From the NCBI GenBank assembly GCA_018606645.1, contig JAGVRI010000013.1:52872-116871 (forward strand): a stretch of 64,000 nt of DNA, written 5' to 3'. The notes under the pieces are model-generated. The model made no database searches, was not told the origin of the DNA, and was given only the letters and a program-made list of their open reading frames with translations. The stretch comes from Chloroflexota bacterium. GTDB taxonomy: Bacteria; Chloroflexota; Anaerolineae; JAAYZQ01. How positions within the stretch are numbered: position 1 is the first letter of the stretch; every line of letters starts with the position of its first letter. The position numbers and the translations under genes were made by a program. Below are positions 42,464 to 52,081 of the stretch, piece after piece.

Positions 42464-43330
42464 ATGGTACCAAGGCCGAGGATAAGCAGACGCAAGCTGG
42501 AAGAACTCTTTTTCCAGGGGCTGATGATCATCTCGACCGTCGGCGTGCTGGGCAGCCTTCTCCTCATCCTGGGCACGATCGTGTGGCGGGGGCTGCCTGC
42601 CCTGGACCTGGCCATGATCACCCAGACTCCCAAAGGCGGGTATTATCTGGGGCAGGAGGGCGGCATCCTGAACGCCATTGTCGGCTCGCTCTACCTGGCG
42701 CTGGGAGGCACACTCCTGAGCATGGTCGCCAGCCTGCCCATTGCCCTCTACCTGCACTTTTACGCCGCGCGCTCCCGCTGGGCCGAGGTGGTCCGCCTGG
42801 CATTGGATGTCCTGTGGGGCATCCCCAGTATCGTCTACGGCGCTTTTGGCTTTCTGCTGATGCTCTGGCTGGGGATGCGGGCTTCGCTGCTAGGAGGCAT
42901 CATTACCCTGGCCTTTCTGGAACTGCCGATCATGGCCCGCGGGATGGACGAAGCCATCGCCATGGTCCCCGCCGCGTTGAAAGAAGCCTCCTATGCCCTG
43001 GGGGCCACCCGCTTTGAGACGGCAGCGCGGATCGTGGTGCGTCAGACGGCGCCGGGATTGCTGACGGCGGTGTTGCTCGCCTTCGGGCGGGCCATCGGCG
43101 ACGCGGCGTCAGTCCTCTTTACCGCCGGATACACCGACCGTCTGCCCGACTCGTTGCTCAGTCCGGTGGCCTCGCTGCCGCTGGCTGTCTTTTTCCAGCT
43201 CGGCACGCCCTTTCCCAAAGTCCAGGAGCGAGCCTACGCCTCCGCGCTGGTGTTGACGGTTATCGTCCTGGTGCTGAGTGTGCTCTCGCGCTGGCTCTCG
43301 CGGCGACTCACCCGGCACGTGATCCGCTAG
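42464..43330 (+). CDS. pstA: Phosphate ABC transporter permease
   Basis: 288 residues, six membrane segments. [40 protein letters not shown] and [20 protein letters not shown] match PstA. It forms the channel with PstC. The gene begins 1 nt after the pstC stop, so translation is probably coupled. Confidence 0.93.
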   Translation: MVPRPRISRRKLEELFFQGLMIISTVGVLGSLLLILGTIVWRGLPALDLAMITQTPKGGYYLGQEGGILNAIVGSLYLALGGTLLSMVASLPIALYLHFYAARSRWAEVVRLALDVLWGIPSIVYGAFGFLLMLWLGMRASLLGGIITLAFLELPIMARGMDEAIAMVPAALKEASYALGATRFETAARIVVRQTAPGLLTAVLLAFGRAIGDAASVLFTAGYTDRLPDSLLSPVASLPLAVFFQLGTPFPKVQERAYASALVLTVIVLVLSVLSRWLSRRLTRHVIR

Positions 43331-43341
43331 GAGAGAGACCC

Positions 43342-44115
43342 GTGACCGAGCCATTGATCGAGATCCGGGACCTGAACGTCTGGTATGGCACGGAACATGC
43401 CCTGAAGGGGATCACCGTGGACATCCCCGCCCGTCAGATCACGGCGGTCATCGGCCCGTCAGGGTGCGGCAAGACGACCCTGCTGCGCAGCCTGAACCGT
43501 CTGCTGGAGGAGACCGAGGGGACGCGGGTGACCGGCCAGGTCCTGTTGGATGGGGTCAATATTTACGATCGTGGGGTGGACGTGACCGAGGTACGGACGC
43601 GGGTCGGGATGTTGGCTCCCAAGCCGTTCCCCCTGCCGATGTCGATCTATGACAACGTCGCCTACGGACGTCGCATCCACGGCCTGCCGGTGCTGGACAA
43701 AGGCAATGGGCGCCATCTGGACCGGATCGTGGAACGGTATTTGCGGGCCGCCGGCTTGTGGGAGGAGGTCAAGGACCGCCTTCACTCCCCGGCCTCGGGC
43801 CTTTCCACCGGCCAGCAACAACGTTTATGCCTGGCCCGCGCCCTGGCAGTAGAGCCGGAGGTGTTGCTCTGCGACGAACCGACCTCGGCCCTGGATCCGA
43901 TTTCGGCGCAGCGGATCGAGGAGCAACTGCGCGCCATCAAGACGGAAACGACGATCGTCGTCGTGACCCACAGTTTGCGGCAGGCCCATCGCCTGGCCGA
44001 CTATCTCATCTTTCTCTGGCTGGGGGAACTGGTGGAAGCCGGTCCGGCCAGGCAGGTGTTCCAGAACCCGCGGGATGAGCGGACGCGGGCCTATCTGGCC
44101 GGTGACATTGGCTAG
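43342..44115 (+). CDS. pstB: Phosphate ABC transporter ATP-binding protein
   Basis: 257 residues. Walker [18 protein letters not shown] as usual in Pst[21 protein letters not shown] (Q-loop region; most have FQKPNPFP), Walker [13 protein letters not shown] and [13 protein letters not shown]. The signature reads LSTGQQQRL where almost all relatives have LSGGQQQRL, and the Q-loop Gln is Ala; both are unusual. GTG start at 43342. No phoU follows, and no phoU is found in the window. Confidence 0.92.
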   Translation: MTEPLIEIRDLNVWYGTEHALKGITVDIPARQITAVIGPSGCGKTTLLRSLNRLLEETEGTRVTGQVLLDGVNIYDRGVDVTEVRTRVGMLAPKPFPLPMSIYDNVAYGRRIHGLPVLDKGNGRHLDRIVERYLRAAGLWEEVKDRLHSPASGLSTGQQQRLCLARALAVEPEVLLCDEPTSALDPISAQRIEEQLRAIKTETTIVVVTHSLRQAHRLADYLIFLWLGELVEAGPARQVFQNPRDERTRAYLAGDIG

Positions 44116-44132
44116 CGAGGGTGGACCGAACC

Positions 44133-45179
44133 ATGAATGACACGAAATGGAGGCGTCGGCTCGGCTGGCTGCTGGGCGGAGTGCTGGTCATCGCTGTCGC
44201 CGCCTACGCCCTGCGCGCTGCGGTGGACCAGCGGTCATCTTCCGTCCACCTGGTCGTATACGCCTTCAGTACCCAGGAGGAGGTCCTTACCCAGGGCATC
44301 TTTCCCGCCTTTGAACAGGCGTGGGAAGCGGACACGGGCCGGGACCTGGTCCTGGAAGGGGTCTTTGGGCCGTCGGGCACCATCGCCGGCCAGATCAGCC
44401 TGGGGGCTCCGGCCGATGTGGCGGTGTTGAGCCATGCCGAACATGTCAACTGGCTCAAACTGGGGCGGATGGTTGCCAGGGACCGCCAGCCAGTGGTACT
44501 TGGTTGCACGCCGCTGGTCATCGTGACCCGCGAGGGGAATCCACAGCGCCTGGCCGGATATCCCGATCTGGCCCGGCCGGGCCTGCGTCTGATCCATGCC
44601 CATCCGCGGCATTCGGGAGTGGGGGCCTGGGCGATGCTGGCCGAGTACGGGAGCGCCGTCATGAGCACCGGGGACCGGGCGGCTGCTCAGGCACAACTCC
44701 TCGCCATCTGGCGCAACGTGCGGTTCATCGGTTCCTCGGCTCGGGCGGTTCTGACCCTCTTTGAACTGGGCGCTGGCGATGCCCTGGTGACCTACGAACA
44801 GGATGCCCGCCTTGCCCGAGATCGGAGCGCCCCTCTGGAGATCGTCGTTCCGCCCCATTCCATCCTCGCCCAACCGGTGGCGGTCGTGGTAGACCGGAAC
44901 GTGACGGCTACCGAGCGATCGGTGGCCGAGGCTTTGATCCAGTATTTGCAGAGTGACCAGGGGCAACAGATCCTCCGTCGCTATCACCTGCGACCGGCGG
45001 ATTGTCGGGAGCCTTCCTTCCCCGATCTGGTCCAACCCTTCACCGTAGCGGACCTGGGTGGATGGTCAGCGGCCTATACGGAGTTGATCGACCATCTGTG
45101 GCCAACCGAGATCGAGCCCCATCTGGAGCTGGAGCTGGAGCCGGCGCCGGAACCAGAGAGTGCGGGAGAATCACGATGA
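44133..45179 (+). CDS. Sulfate/thiosulfate-binding-protein-like periplasmic protein
   Basis: 348 residues. One N-terminal membrane segment (LGWLLGGVLVIAVAAYALRA). YAFSTQEEVLTQGIFPAFEQ, GPSGTIAGQISLGAPADVAVLS, VILVTREGNP-like VIVTREGNPQRL and HPRHSGVGAWAMLAEYGSAV follow the order of Sbp/CysP proteins. No cysT/cysW permease genes are nearby; it sits inside a phosphate operon between pstB and a Na/Pi symporter gene. The ligand might be sulfate, phosphate or another oxyanion. An acidic tail (ELELEPAPEPES) is odd. ATG 44133 is preferred to GTG 44121. Confidence 0.82.
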   Translation: MNDTKWRRRLGWLLGGVLVIAVAAYALRAAVDQRSSSVHLVVYAFSTQEEVLTQGIFPAFEQAWEADTGRDLVLEGVFGPSGTIAGQISLGAPADVAVLSHAEHVNWLKLGRMVARDRQPVVLGCTPLVIVTREGNPQRLAGYPDLARPGLRLIHAHPRHSGVGAWAMLAEYGSAVMSTGDRAAAQAQLLAIWRNVRFIGSSARAVLTLFELGAGDALVTYEQDARLARDRSAPLEIVVPPHSILAQPVAVVVDRNVTATERSVAEALIQYLQSDQGQQILRRYHLRPADCREPSFPDLVQPFTVADLGGWSAAYTELIDHLWPTEIEPHLELELEPAPEPESAGESR

Positions 45180-46339
45180 TCCAACATCCCGATCCCGATT
45201 CTTCGACCGCTTCCCCCTCCGAAACGGCCCGCGACCCGGACCTTGCACTGGCCGTGCCGACCGTGCTGGTCCCGCTCGAGGCCAGGCGCGCCTGGTGGCG
45301 ACGGATCCATGTCGGCAAGATCGCCCTCTTCTTTGCCAGCCTATACCTATTCATCCTGGCCATTGTCCTGATGAAGGAAGGGGCGCGGGGGGTCGCCCCC
45401 CTGGTGCATCACCTCCTGGCCGTGGACTCCATGGTCAATGCCATGGGGTTTGGCTGGCTGTTTGCCTACCTGATCATGAGCGGCTCACCCGTCGCCGCCG
45501 CCGCCCTGACCTTTTTCGATGCCGGGGCGGTGGACCGACTGGGTGCCTTTGCCATGATCACCGGCAGCCGCTTCGGGGCCAGTTTCATCGTGCTGTTTAT
45601 CGGCTTTCTCTATATCTTGCGCGGCCGTGACCGGGCGACCAGCCTGAATATGGGTCTCCTTTCCTTGTCGGTGACCGCCACCACCTATTTGCCAGCCCTC
45701 TTCCTGGGCACCTTCTTACTGCGACAGGGATGGCTCGACGGCCTGCAGCTTGGCTCCGGGGCGGTGGTGCATTCGGTAGTGGACATGATTGTGGACCCCA
45801 TTGCCCTGGTCCTTACCAACCTCTTCCCTCAATGGCTGGTCTTTCTGGTCGGACTGGGTCTGATCCTGATCAGTTTCAACCTGTTCGACAAGTGCTTGCC
45901 GCAGATGACCCTCAAAGAGAGCCAGGTGGGTTGGATGTCCCGTCTGGTCTACCGGGCATGGGTGATGTTTATCCTGGGTGCGCTGATCACCCTCATTTCC
46001 ATGTCGGTCAGCCTCTCGTTGAGCATCCTGGTGCCGCTGAGCGCGCGGGGATTTGTCCGTCGGGAGAACGTCATCCCCTACATCATGGGCGCGAACATCA
46101 CCACCTTTATTGATACACTGCTAGCCGCGGTGTTGCTGCGCAATCCGATCGCCGTGGCCGTGGTCCTGGTCGAGATGATCAGTGTCGCGCTGGTATCTTT
46201 GGTGATCCTGCTTTTTTCCTACCGCCTCTACCTGCGGACCATGATTCGGTGGGTCGGCTGGGTCACGGCCAGCAATCAGCACTTGGCCTTGTTCATGGGG
46301 GTTATTGTAGGGACACCTTTCATCCTGCTCTGGATCTAA
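45176..46339 (+). CDS. Membrane protein resembling Na/phosphate symporters
   Basis: 387 residues, about eight to nine membrane segments. Two inverted-repeat-like halves contain MSGSPVAAAALTFFDAG and MGANITTFIDTLLAAVLL, which sit where Na/Pi symporters (NptA type) have QSSSAT and GANIGTT-type motifs. The match is partial, so the family call is moderate. It overlaps the preceding gene by 4 nt and belongs to the Pho operon, which supports phosphate as substrate. Confidence 0.68.
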   Translation: MIQHPDPDSSTASPSETARDPDLALAVPTVLVPLEARRAWWRRIHVGKIALFFASLYLFILAIVLMKEGARGVAPLVHHLLAVDSMVNAMGFGWLFAYLIMSGSPVAAAALTFFDAGAVDRLGAFAMITGSRFGASFIVLFIGFLYILRGRDRATSLNMGLLSLSVTATTYLPALFLGTFLLRQGWLDGLQLGSGAVVHSVVDMIVDPIALVLTNLFPQWLVFLVGLGLILISFNLFDKCLPQMTLKESQVGWMSRLVYRAWVMFILGALITLISMSVSLSLSILVPLSARGFVRRENVIPYIMGANITTFIDTLLAAVLLRNPIAVAVVLVEMISVALVSLVILLFSYRLYLRTMIRWVGWVTASNQHLALFMGVIVGTPFILLWI

Positions 46340-46354
46340 CGGAGGAGAACGGCC

Positions 46355-47179
46355 ATGCATATCCTGATTGTGACCGATGGTTCACCTTCTGCCGACATTG
46401 CCCTGCGCTTGGGCTCGTACCTGTGGCAGGCCCACGTGCTGGAGAAGCCACCGACTCTTTTGACCGTGGTCAAACACGAGGTGGATCGCGCCCGGGCAGA
46501 GGCGATCCTGGCCCAGGCGCGGGAGCAATTGGGCATCCCTGAGGCATCGAGCCGCATCCGACTTGGTCACGAGGCCGAGGAGATCCTGCGCGAGGCCCGG
46601 GAAGGATCTTACGATCTCCTCCTGGTGGGTGAGCAGCAGGCGCACGGCCGGCTTCCCCTGATCCGGAAGGGCTCGAAGGCGACGCGGGTGGCCGAATATG
46701 CCTGCTGCCCCGTCCTGGTCGCCAAGGGCCGGGTGGGTCCGCTGCGCCGCATCCTGCTGTGCGATAGCGGCGCGCCCAGCCGGTCGATCCTGAGCCGCTT
46801 CGTGTCCCAATACGCGCGGCTCCTGGAAGGGGGCGAGGAGGTCACCGTCCTGCACGTCATGTCCCAGATCAGCGCCGCGCCCGGCGTGCCCGGCAAGCAG
46901 TTGCGCGCCAGCGCCGAGGAACTGATCGCCGAACGGACGCCGGAGGGCCAGTTGCTCGAGTCGGATGTGCGGACCCTGGAAAGGCTGCGCATCCACCCCC
47001 GGCCCAAGGTCCGGCATGGGCTGGTGGTGGACGAGATCGTGGCCGAAGCCCGCAGCGGCGACTATGACCTGGTGGTCATCGGCGCCCATCCCCTGGAGGG
47101 CTGGCAACATCTATTGCTCGATGACCTGGCCCGCGAGATCATCACCTGCCTGGACCGTCCGGTGCTGGTCGTGCGCTGA
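46355..47179 (+). CDS. Protein with two universal stress protein domains
   Basis: 274 residues. Each half has the USP order: HILIVTDGSPSADIALRLGS, YDLLLVGEQQAHGRLPLIRK, KATRVAEYACCPVLVAKG, then RRILLCDSGAPS, GDYDLVVIGAHP and LDRPVLVVR. The ATP-binding G-x2-G-x9-G-S/T pattern is weak. GGAGGAG precedes ATG 46355. It is the last gene of the Pho operon, and with the first gene it brackets the transport genes with USP-type proteins. Confidence 0.88.
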   Translation: MHILIVTDGSPSADIALRLGSYLWQAHVLEKPPTLLTVVKHEVDRARAEAILAQAREQLGIPEASSRIRLGHEAEEILREAREGSYDLLLVGEQQAHGRLPLIRKGSKATRVAEYACCPVLVAKGRVGPLRRILLCDSGAPSRSILSRFVSQYARLLEGGEEVTVLHVMSQISAAPGVPGKQLRASAEELIAERTPEGQLLESDVRTLERLRIHPRPKVRHGLVVDEIVAEARSGDYDLVVIGAHPLEGWQHLLLDDLAREIITCLDRPVLVVR

Positions 47180-47211
47180 AGCGGGAATACCTCACCAAGT
47201 GGGGAGAGCCG

Positions 47212-48618
47212 TTACCAGGCCACTTCCGCCGTGCGCACCGCAGCCACCCAGCGGATGTTCTCGCCGTTGCCCTGGACCTGCACCAGCAGCGCCTGATGGA
47301 CAAAGTCCGCTGTGGCCTGCACATTCCAGGCGGGGTCATCCTCATGGATGTCCGACCTGATCGACAGGAAGTTGATGGTGCCGCCCACATTCTCCATGAC
47401 CCCCCGGATCTGATAGCCGGCCGACTCACCGCCGTCGCTGCGCCCCACCACCAGGATCTCAAAGGCCATGGTGCGGCCGCTGGCGATGGTCAAAAGGGCG
47501 CTGCTCCCATCCAGGTACAGGTTGGTCCAGGCGCTGCCGGTGGAAGTGCCGCGCATAACATAGAGAGAGGACTGGGCATCGCCGTTGTTGGCAAACTTCC
47601 CACTGGCGTAGGCCATTTCGCCATAATGGGTCGCCGCCGCCTGATACCCGCCTGGCACCGTGGCCGCGTAGCCGCTGGCGGTGTTGCCCATCCCTCCGCC
47701 GACGGTCGAAACGCTGCCGGTTGCCTGGTTGCCGGCCGATGTCGTGCCGTCGGATCCGCCTCCCCCGACGGTGGCCCCCCAGCCGCTGGCCACGTTGCTA
47801 TTGCCGCCGCCAATCGTGGTGTCAAAATAGCTCGCGTTGTTTCCCGAGCCCCCGCCGATGGTGCTCCAGCCGCCGCTGGCCACGTTCGCCGACCCTCCCC
47901 CCACCGTGGCGTAGGAATTGCCGGCGATGTTCTTGAAACCCCCACCGACCGTGGAATAGAGGGCCCCAGAGCCGCTGAGACCGGCCCGGTTGCTTTCCCC
48001 GCCACCCACCGTGCCAAACATCGCAGTGACCGAGTTCGGACCGGCGCTCGACCCCCCGCCGCCGATGGTGCCCCCCTTGACCCCGGCGAGGACGGTGTTG
48101 CCGCTGTAGCCGCCGATCAGGTTCGGGCTGATGTCGGTCTGCTCCGTCCACAATCCTGGCAGGGCCAATGCGTACGGCGCCGGCGTCAGCGCCTGGCGCG
48201 GGCTGAGGGCGGTGTAGCTGCCGCTCCCCGCCGGACAGCGCACCGCAATCGCCAGCCAGCGGGCATCCCCCTGGAAGGCGCCGGGCCCAAAATCCAACTG
48301 CACTGTGAACAAACCGTGGCTGACCGCCACCCCCGTCCGGTACTGGTCGGTGCCGATCTGCGTCCCGCCGCTGGCAGCATCATACAACCGGAAGCGGAAA
48401 TCGCACGTCTCGTCTACTGGACTGCTGCCCGTCCTCAAATATCCCTGGTAAGTGAAAGCGGTGCCCATCAGAGCCTGGGGAGCACCACTCACCCGGCCTT
48501 CCTGCTGGTACGGAGAGGGTGGGGAGGAGGTTGGCTCCTGGGCAAAGCCCGTCCCCGCGCCGATCGCCAACAACGCCATCATCACCAGGATCCCCTTCAG
48601 AGTCCATTGGCCTTTCAT
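47212..48618 (-). CDS. Secreted protein with YadA-head-like (Hep_Hag) repeats
   Basis: 468 residues. Signal peptide GILVMMALLAIGAGTGFA-Q. An N-terminal domain (AFTYQGYLRTGSSPVDETCD, DFRFRLYDAASGGTQIG) is common in bacterial surface proteins. About ten repeats with a TVGGG / N-x-A-S-G core (for example YATVGGGSANVASGGWST) follow, as in trimeric adhesin heads. No C-terminal beta-barrel is present, fitting a cell without a classical outer-membrane autotransporter. AGGAGG precedes ATG. It has its own promoter at 48763-48735. Confidence 0.88.
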   Translation of the reverse strand: MKGQWTLKGILVMMALLAIGAGTGFAQEPTSSPPSPYQQEGRVSGAPQALMGTAFTYQGYLRTGSSPVDETCDFRFRLYDAASGGTQIGTDQYRTGVAVSHGLFTVQLDFGPGAFQGDARWLAIAVRCPAGSGSYTALSPRQALTPAPYALALPGLWTEQTDISPNLIGGYSGNTVLAGVKGGTIGGGGSSAGPNSVTAMFGTVGGGESNRAGLSGSGALYSTVGGGFKNIAGNSYATVGGGSANVASGGWSTIGGGSGNNASYFDTTIGGGNSNVASGWGATVGGGGSDGTTSAGNQATGSVSTVGGGMGNTASGYAATVPGGYQAAATHYGEMAYASGKFANNGDAQSSLYVMRGTSTGSAWTNLYLDGSSALLTIASGRTMAFEILVVGRSDGGESAGYQIRGVMENVGGTINFLSIRSDIHEDDPAWNVQATADFVHQALLVQVQGNGENIRWVAAVRTAEVAW

Positions 48619-48734
48619 CTTGTACCTCCTGTGTGCAATTTCATCTCACCCATGATAGGTCCCATTTGGAATGAACACGGACACGGCTGGGGGTGGGCCC
48701 AGACAGCATCTTCACCCATAGCCTCCCATATCCC

Positions 48735-48763
48735 ATGATACAATCGAAATGGTCGTCTGTCAA
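48735..48763 (-). promoter_or_regulatory. Promoter of the head-repeat protein gene
   Basis: Minus strand TTGACA (48763-48758), 17-nt spacer, TATCAT (48740-48735), with a leader of about 110 nt. Confidence 0.7.
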
Positions 48764-48781
48764 TCCCCCGGACGCGTGCTC

Positions 48782-48912
48782 GTAGGGCTGCTGCCAGGAT
48801 CAGCACCCAATGGGAGTGGAGCCTTCCGGCGGGTGTCCGGCTAAAGCCTTGACTCCCGAAAAGGGAGTGGAGCCTTCAGGCAGACCTCTGGCTCAAGTCT
48901 CGACTCCCGCGC
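48782..48912. repeat. Copies of dispersed repeat family R1
   Basis: GTAGGGCTGCTGCCA and CACCCAATGGGAGTGGAG repeat the start of the 27209 element. Two further cores follow (GGAGTGGAGCCTT with AAGCCTTGACTCCC, then GGAGTGGAGCCTTCAGGCAG with GTCTCGACTCCC). It lies between two divergent promoters; otherwise 48619-49011 holds no gene. Confidence 0.7.
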
Positions 48913-48924
48913 CACGGGATTGGT

Positions 48925-48953
48925 TTGATTTTTCCGGCTTTCCGTGATAGAAT
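48925..48953 (+). promoter_or_regulatory. Promoter of the moa-lar operon
   Basis: TTGATT (48925-48930), 17-nt spacer, TAGAAT (48948-48953); leader of about 50 nt to ATG 49012. Confidence 0.7.
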
Positions 48954-49011
48954 GGGCTGCAGCCGCTCTCCAGATGGCCGGCAATCCGCAGGAGAACCAG
49001 GAAAGGACCTC

Positions 49012-49413
49012 ATGGACGAAACGTTACATCAGGCGATGCTCGAACAGGTGGAGGAAGGGCGGCTATCCTGCGCCCGAGCCCATGCCATCGCGGAGCGATT
49101 CGGGATCGATCCCTGGCTCGTGGGCCAGGCAGCCAACGAGGCCGGGATCCGTATTTCCCATTGCCTGCTTGGTCTGTTTGGCTACGGTCCCAAGGCGGAG
49201 GGACGGCACAAGATCGTCCAGCCAATAGAGGCCGTGCCCGAGGAATGGGCGGCCCGGCTGCGAGCCGCTGCCGACGGGAGCGGGATCACATGCGCTGCCG
49301 TGTGGCGCGTGGCCGACGAGTTAGGGATCGGGCGGATGAAGGCGGCCAGCGTGGTCGAAGCGCTGGGGCTCCGCGTCTCGGTGTGTCAGTTGGGATGTTT
49401 CCCCCGTCGCTAG
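49012..49413 (+). CDS. Protein of two duplicated helix-turn-helix-like units, first gene of the moa operon
   Basis: 133 residues, internally duplicated. Unit 1: SCARAHAIAERFGIDPWLVG, then ANEAGIRISHCLLGLFGYG. Unit 2: TCAAVWRVADELGIGRMKAA, then VEALGLRVSVCQLGCFPRR. Each unit looks like a helix-turn-helix followed by a short Cys-containing strand. I recall similar proteins in anaerobes near molybdoenzyme genes, but no function is established. AGGAAAGGA lies before ATG 49012, and moaA starts 15 nt after the stop, so a regulatory or accessory role in Moco metabolism is inferred. Confidence 0.8.
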   Translation: MDETLHQAMLEQVEEGRLSCARAHAIAERFGIDPWLVGQAANEAGIRISHCLLGLFGYGPKAEGRHKIVQPIEAVPEEWAARLRAAADGSGITCAAVWRVADELGIGRMKAASVVEALGLRVSVCQLGCFPRR

Positions 49414-49428
49414 AAAGGCAAACCAACG

Positions 49429-50415
49429 ATGCCCTATCGTGATGATTTTGGCCGGGCCATCCATTACCTGCGGGTGTCGGTGACCGACCGGTGCAACCTG
49501 CGGTGTGTGTACTGCATGCCCGGCGAAGGGATCGAGAAGCAGAGCCATGCGGACATCCTGCGCTATGAGGAACTGGAGCAGATCCTACGCATTGCCGCAG
49601 AACTGGGCATCAACAAAGTGCGATTGACCGGCGGCGAGCCGCTGGTTCGTCTGGGCCTGGTGGACTTTGTGCGGCGGGTGGCCGCCATCCCGGGCATTGA
49701 CGACCTCTCTCTGACCACCAATGGTACTCTCCTGGCCCGCCATGCCTCGGCCCTGGCCGAAGCCGGCCTGCAGCGGGTGAACATCAGCCTCGATACGCTG
49801 CGCCCAGAACGCTTTGCCCAGATCACCCGCCTGGGTCGTCTGGAGGATGTCTGGGCGGGCTTGGAGGCCGCTCGGGCGGCCGGCTTGAAGCCGATTAAAA
49901 TGAACATGGTCGTGGTCCGTGGCCTGAACGACGATGAGGTGAGCGACTTTGCCCGGCGCACCCTCAGCGATGGCTGGCACGTGCGCTTTATCGAACTGAT
50001 GCCCATCGGCGCCAACGTGGAGTGGGCTTTCAGCCGAGTCGTGCCGGTGGCCGAGATCGCCGCTCGCATCGAAGCCGAGGTGGGCTCGCTCCAGCCGGTC
50101 CACGGACCGACGGGCAACGGCCCGGCGCGGTACTACCAGTTGCCCGGGGCGGCGGGGACGATCGGCTTTATTGCGGCTCTGAGCGACCATTTTTGCAGTT
50201 CCTGCAATCGCCTGCGCCTGACCGCCGATGGGCGGCTGCGTCCCTGCCTGATGAGCGAAGAAGAGATCGATCTGCGCGGTCCGTTGCGCGCCGGCGCCAG
50301 CGATCAGGAACTGAAAGAACTGCTGACCCGGGCTATCCAGCGCAAGCCGCAGCGCCATCATCTCGATCGGACCCTCGGCCCCCAGGACCGGACGATGGCC
50401 CAGATCGGGGGCTAG
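49429..50415 (+). CDS. moaA: GTP 3',8-cyclase (molybdopterin biosynthesis)
   Basis: 328 residues. Radical SAM cluster CNLRCVYC (Cys22, 26, 29); GGEP SAM motif in [11 protein letters not shown]-terminal second cluster Cys256, 259 and 273 in [10 protein letters not shown] and LRPCL; C-terminal GG. It converts GTP to 3',8-cyclo-7,8-dihydro-GTP, the first step of the molybdenum cofactor pathway, and moaC, next in the operon, does the following step. No riboswitch was seen in its own short leader. Confidence 0.96.
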   Translation: MPYRDDFGRAIHYLRVSVTDRCNLRCVYCMPGEGIEKQSHADILRYEELEQILRIAAELGINKVRLTGGEPLVRLGLVDFVRRVAAIPGIDDLSLTTNGTLLARHASALAEAGLQRVNISLDTLRPERFAQITRLGRLEDVWAGLEAARAAGLKPIKMNMVVVRGLNDDEVSDFARRTLSDGWHVRFIELMPIGANVEWAFSRVVPVAEIAARIEAEVGSLQPVHGPTGNGPARYYQLPGAAGTIGFIAALSDHFCSSCNRLRLTADGRLRPCLMSEEEIDLRGPLRAGASDQELKELLTRAIQRKPQRHHLDRTLGPQDRTMAQIGG

Positions 50416-50480
50416 GAGCGCGGAGGCCCGCATCTGTCCCTCGGCGGTTCGCAAAAATGCCCAGAAGTGAGGAGCCAGCG

Positions 50481-50969
50481 ATGAGACTGACCCATCTCGA
50501 TGAGCAGGGCCGGGCGCGGATGGTGGATGTCGGCGACAAGCCGGATACAGAACGGGTGGCCCGGGCCCGAGGCCGGATCCTGATGAAACCGGAGACGCTG
50601 GCCCTCATCCAGAGCGGTCAGGTGGCCAAAGGCGATGTCCTGACCGTGGCCCAGGTGGCCGGCATCCAGGCGGCGAAGCGGACCCATGAACTGATCCCGA
50701 TGTGCCATCCGTTGCTGTTGACCCACCTGCAGGTCGAGTTCACCCCCGGCCAGGCCGGGGACCAGGCGTGGATCGAGATCGAGGCCACGGTGCGCACCCG
50801 CGGCAAGACCGGCGTCGAGATGGAAGCGCTGACCGCCGCCAGCGTGGCCGCCCTGACGATCTATGACATGTGCAAGGCCGCCGACCGGGCGATGCGCATC
50901 ACCGATCTGCGCCTGGTTTATAAAAGCGGCGGGAAGAGCGGCGTATTTGAAGAGAACCCACGGGAGTAA
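50481..50969 (+). CDS. moaC: Cyclic pyranopterin monophosphate synthase
   Basis: 162 residues. [40 protein letters not shown] and [23 protein letters not shown] are the conserved MoaC blocks, including the active-site KRT and MCHPL residues. It turns the MoaA product into cPMP. GAGGAG precedes ATG 50481. A longer frame upstream overlaps moaA and is not used. Confidence 0.96.
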   Translation: MRLTHLDEQGRARMVDVGDKPDTERVARARGRILMKPETLALIQSGQVAKGDVLTVAQVAGIQAAKRTHELIPMCHPLLLTHLQVEFTPGQAGDQAWIEIEATVRTRGKTGVEMEALTAASVAALTIYDMCKAADRAMRITDLRLVYKSGGKSGVFEENPRE

Positions 50970-50982
50970 CGAGGGAACGCCT

Positions 50983-51477
50983 ATGGAATCCAAAGGAACG
51001 GTCCTGGCAGTATGCATCAGCGAGAAAAAGGGCACGCGCAAGCGGAATGTCGGACAGGCCGAATTGCGCCCGCAGTGGGGCGTTGTCGGCGACGCCCATG
51101 CTGCTGACTGGCATCGCCAGGTGAGCCTGCTCGCCTGGGAGAGCATCGAAAAGATGCGCGCCCTGGGCCTGAACGTCGGCCCAGGCAGCTTCGCCGAGAA
51201 CATCACTACCCAGGGGCTAAGCCTGGTGGACCTGCCGGTCGGCACTCGCCTGAAACTGGGTGAGGCGGTAGTTGAGGTGACCCAGATCGGCAAGATCTGC
51301 CATGAGCGCTGCGCCATCTACTATCAGGCCGGCGATTGCGTTATGCCCCGCGAGGGCATCTTTGTCCAGGTCCAGCAAGGGGGTCGGGTCAAGGTGGGCG
51401 ACTCGATCGAAGTGATCAGCCTGCCTCCAACGCCCCAGCCAGCAGGTGAGTCAGCCCATGAACCGGGTCGCGTTTGA
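50983..51477 (+). CDS. MOSC-domain protein
   Basis: 164 residues. A single MOSC fold: [50 protein letters not shown] and the conserved Cys region [16 protein letters not shown] domains bind the molybdenum cofactor and occur in Moco sulfurases and cofactor carriers. Small stand-alone forms next to moaC are common in anaerobes. It starts 13 nt after moaC. The Cys of KICHERC is the expected functional residue. Confidence 0.9.
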   Translation: MESKGTVLAVCISEKKGTRKRNVGQAELRPQWGVVGDAHAADWHRQVSLLAWESIEKMRALGLNVGPGSFAENITTQGLSLVDLPVGTRLKLGEAVVEVTQIGKICHERCAIYYQAGDCVMPREGIFVQVQQGGRVKVGDSIEVISLPPTPQPAGESAHEPGRV

Positions 51478-52081
51478 ACGCCACCGGCCGCACCCCTGGC
51501 ACGGATTGACGCCCGGCAAGGACCCACCACTGTTGCTCCATGCCTACATCGAAATCACCCCCTTTGATCCGGTCAAGTACGAGATCGACAAGATCACCGG
51601 CTATCTACGGGTAGACCGCCCCCAGCGCTCGTCCTCCTTGCCGCCGGCGCTCTACGGCTTTGTTCCCCAGACCTATTGCGGGTCCCGGGTGGCTGCCCTC
51701 TCGGAAGAGGCGACCGCAGCGGACGGCGATCCCCTGGACATCTGCGTCCTGAGCGAGCGCCCGATTAACCGCGCCGAGGTGGTGCTCGATGCCCGCGTGG
51801 TGGGCGGCCTGCTGATGATCGATCACGGCATGGCCGACGACAAGATCATTGCCGTGCTCGAGAACGACAACGTTTGGGGCGGCGCCACCGATATCGGCGA
51901 CATCCCGCAGCGTCTGGTGGAACGGCTGGAGCACTATTTTGCCACCTATAAACTGATCCCCGGCACCCCCTCGTCCACGGCCATCCAGCGGGTGTACGGC
52001 GTGACCCACGCCGAACGGGTGATCCGGGCCGCAATGGAAGATTATCGGGCCTTGTTTCAGCATGGCGAGGAGGACAGATGA
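51458..52081 (+). CDS. Family I inorganic pyrophosphatase-like protein
   Basis: 207 residues. [71 protein letters not shown] and [22 protein letters not shown] follow the soluble PPase order, with the Asp-rich DGDPLD catalytic motif. It hydrolyses pyrophosphate and could pull the nucleotide-dependent steps of Moco synthesis. ATG 51458 (site AGGTGAG) overlaps the MOSC gene by 20 nt, and its stop overlaps larC by 4 nt. Confidence 0.88.
   Translation: MNRVAFERHRPHPWHGLTPGKDPPLLLHAYIEITPFDPVKYEIDKITGYLRVDRPQRSSSLPPALYGFVPQTYCGSRVAALSEEATAADGDPLDICVLSERPINRAEVVLDARVVGGLLMIDHGMADDKIIAVLENDNVWGGATDIGDIPQRLVERLEHYFATYKLIPGTPSSTAIQRVYGVTHAERVIRAAMEDYRALFQHGEEDR

Noticed and set aside
47296..48738. 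A 480-codon open frame opposite the head-repeat protein
   Set aside because: It is low-complexity and antisense to repetitive Gly/Ala coding DNA, with no ribosome site.
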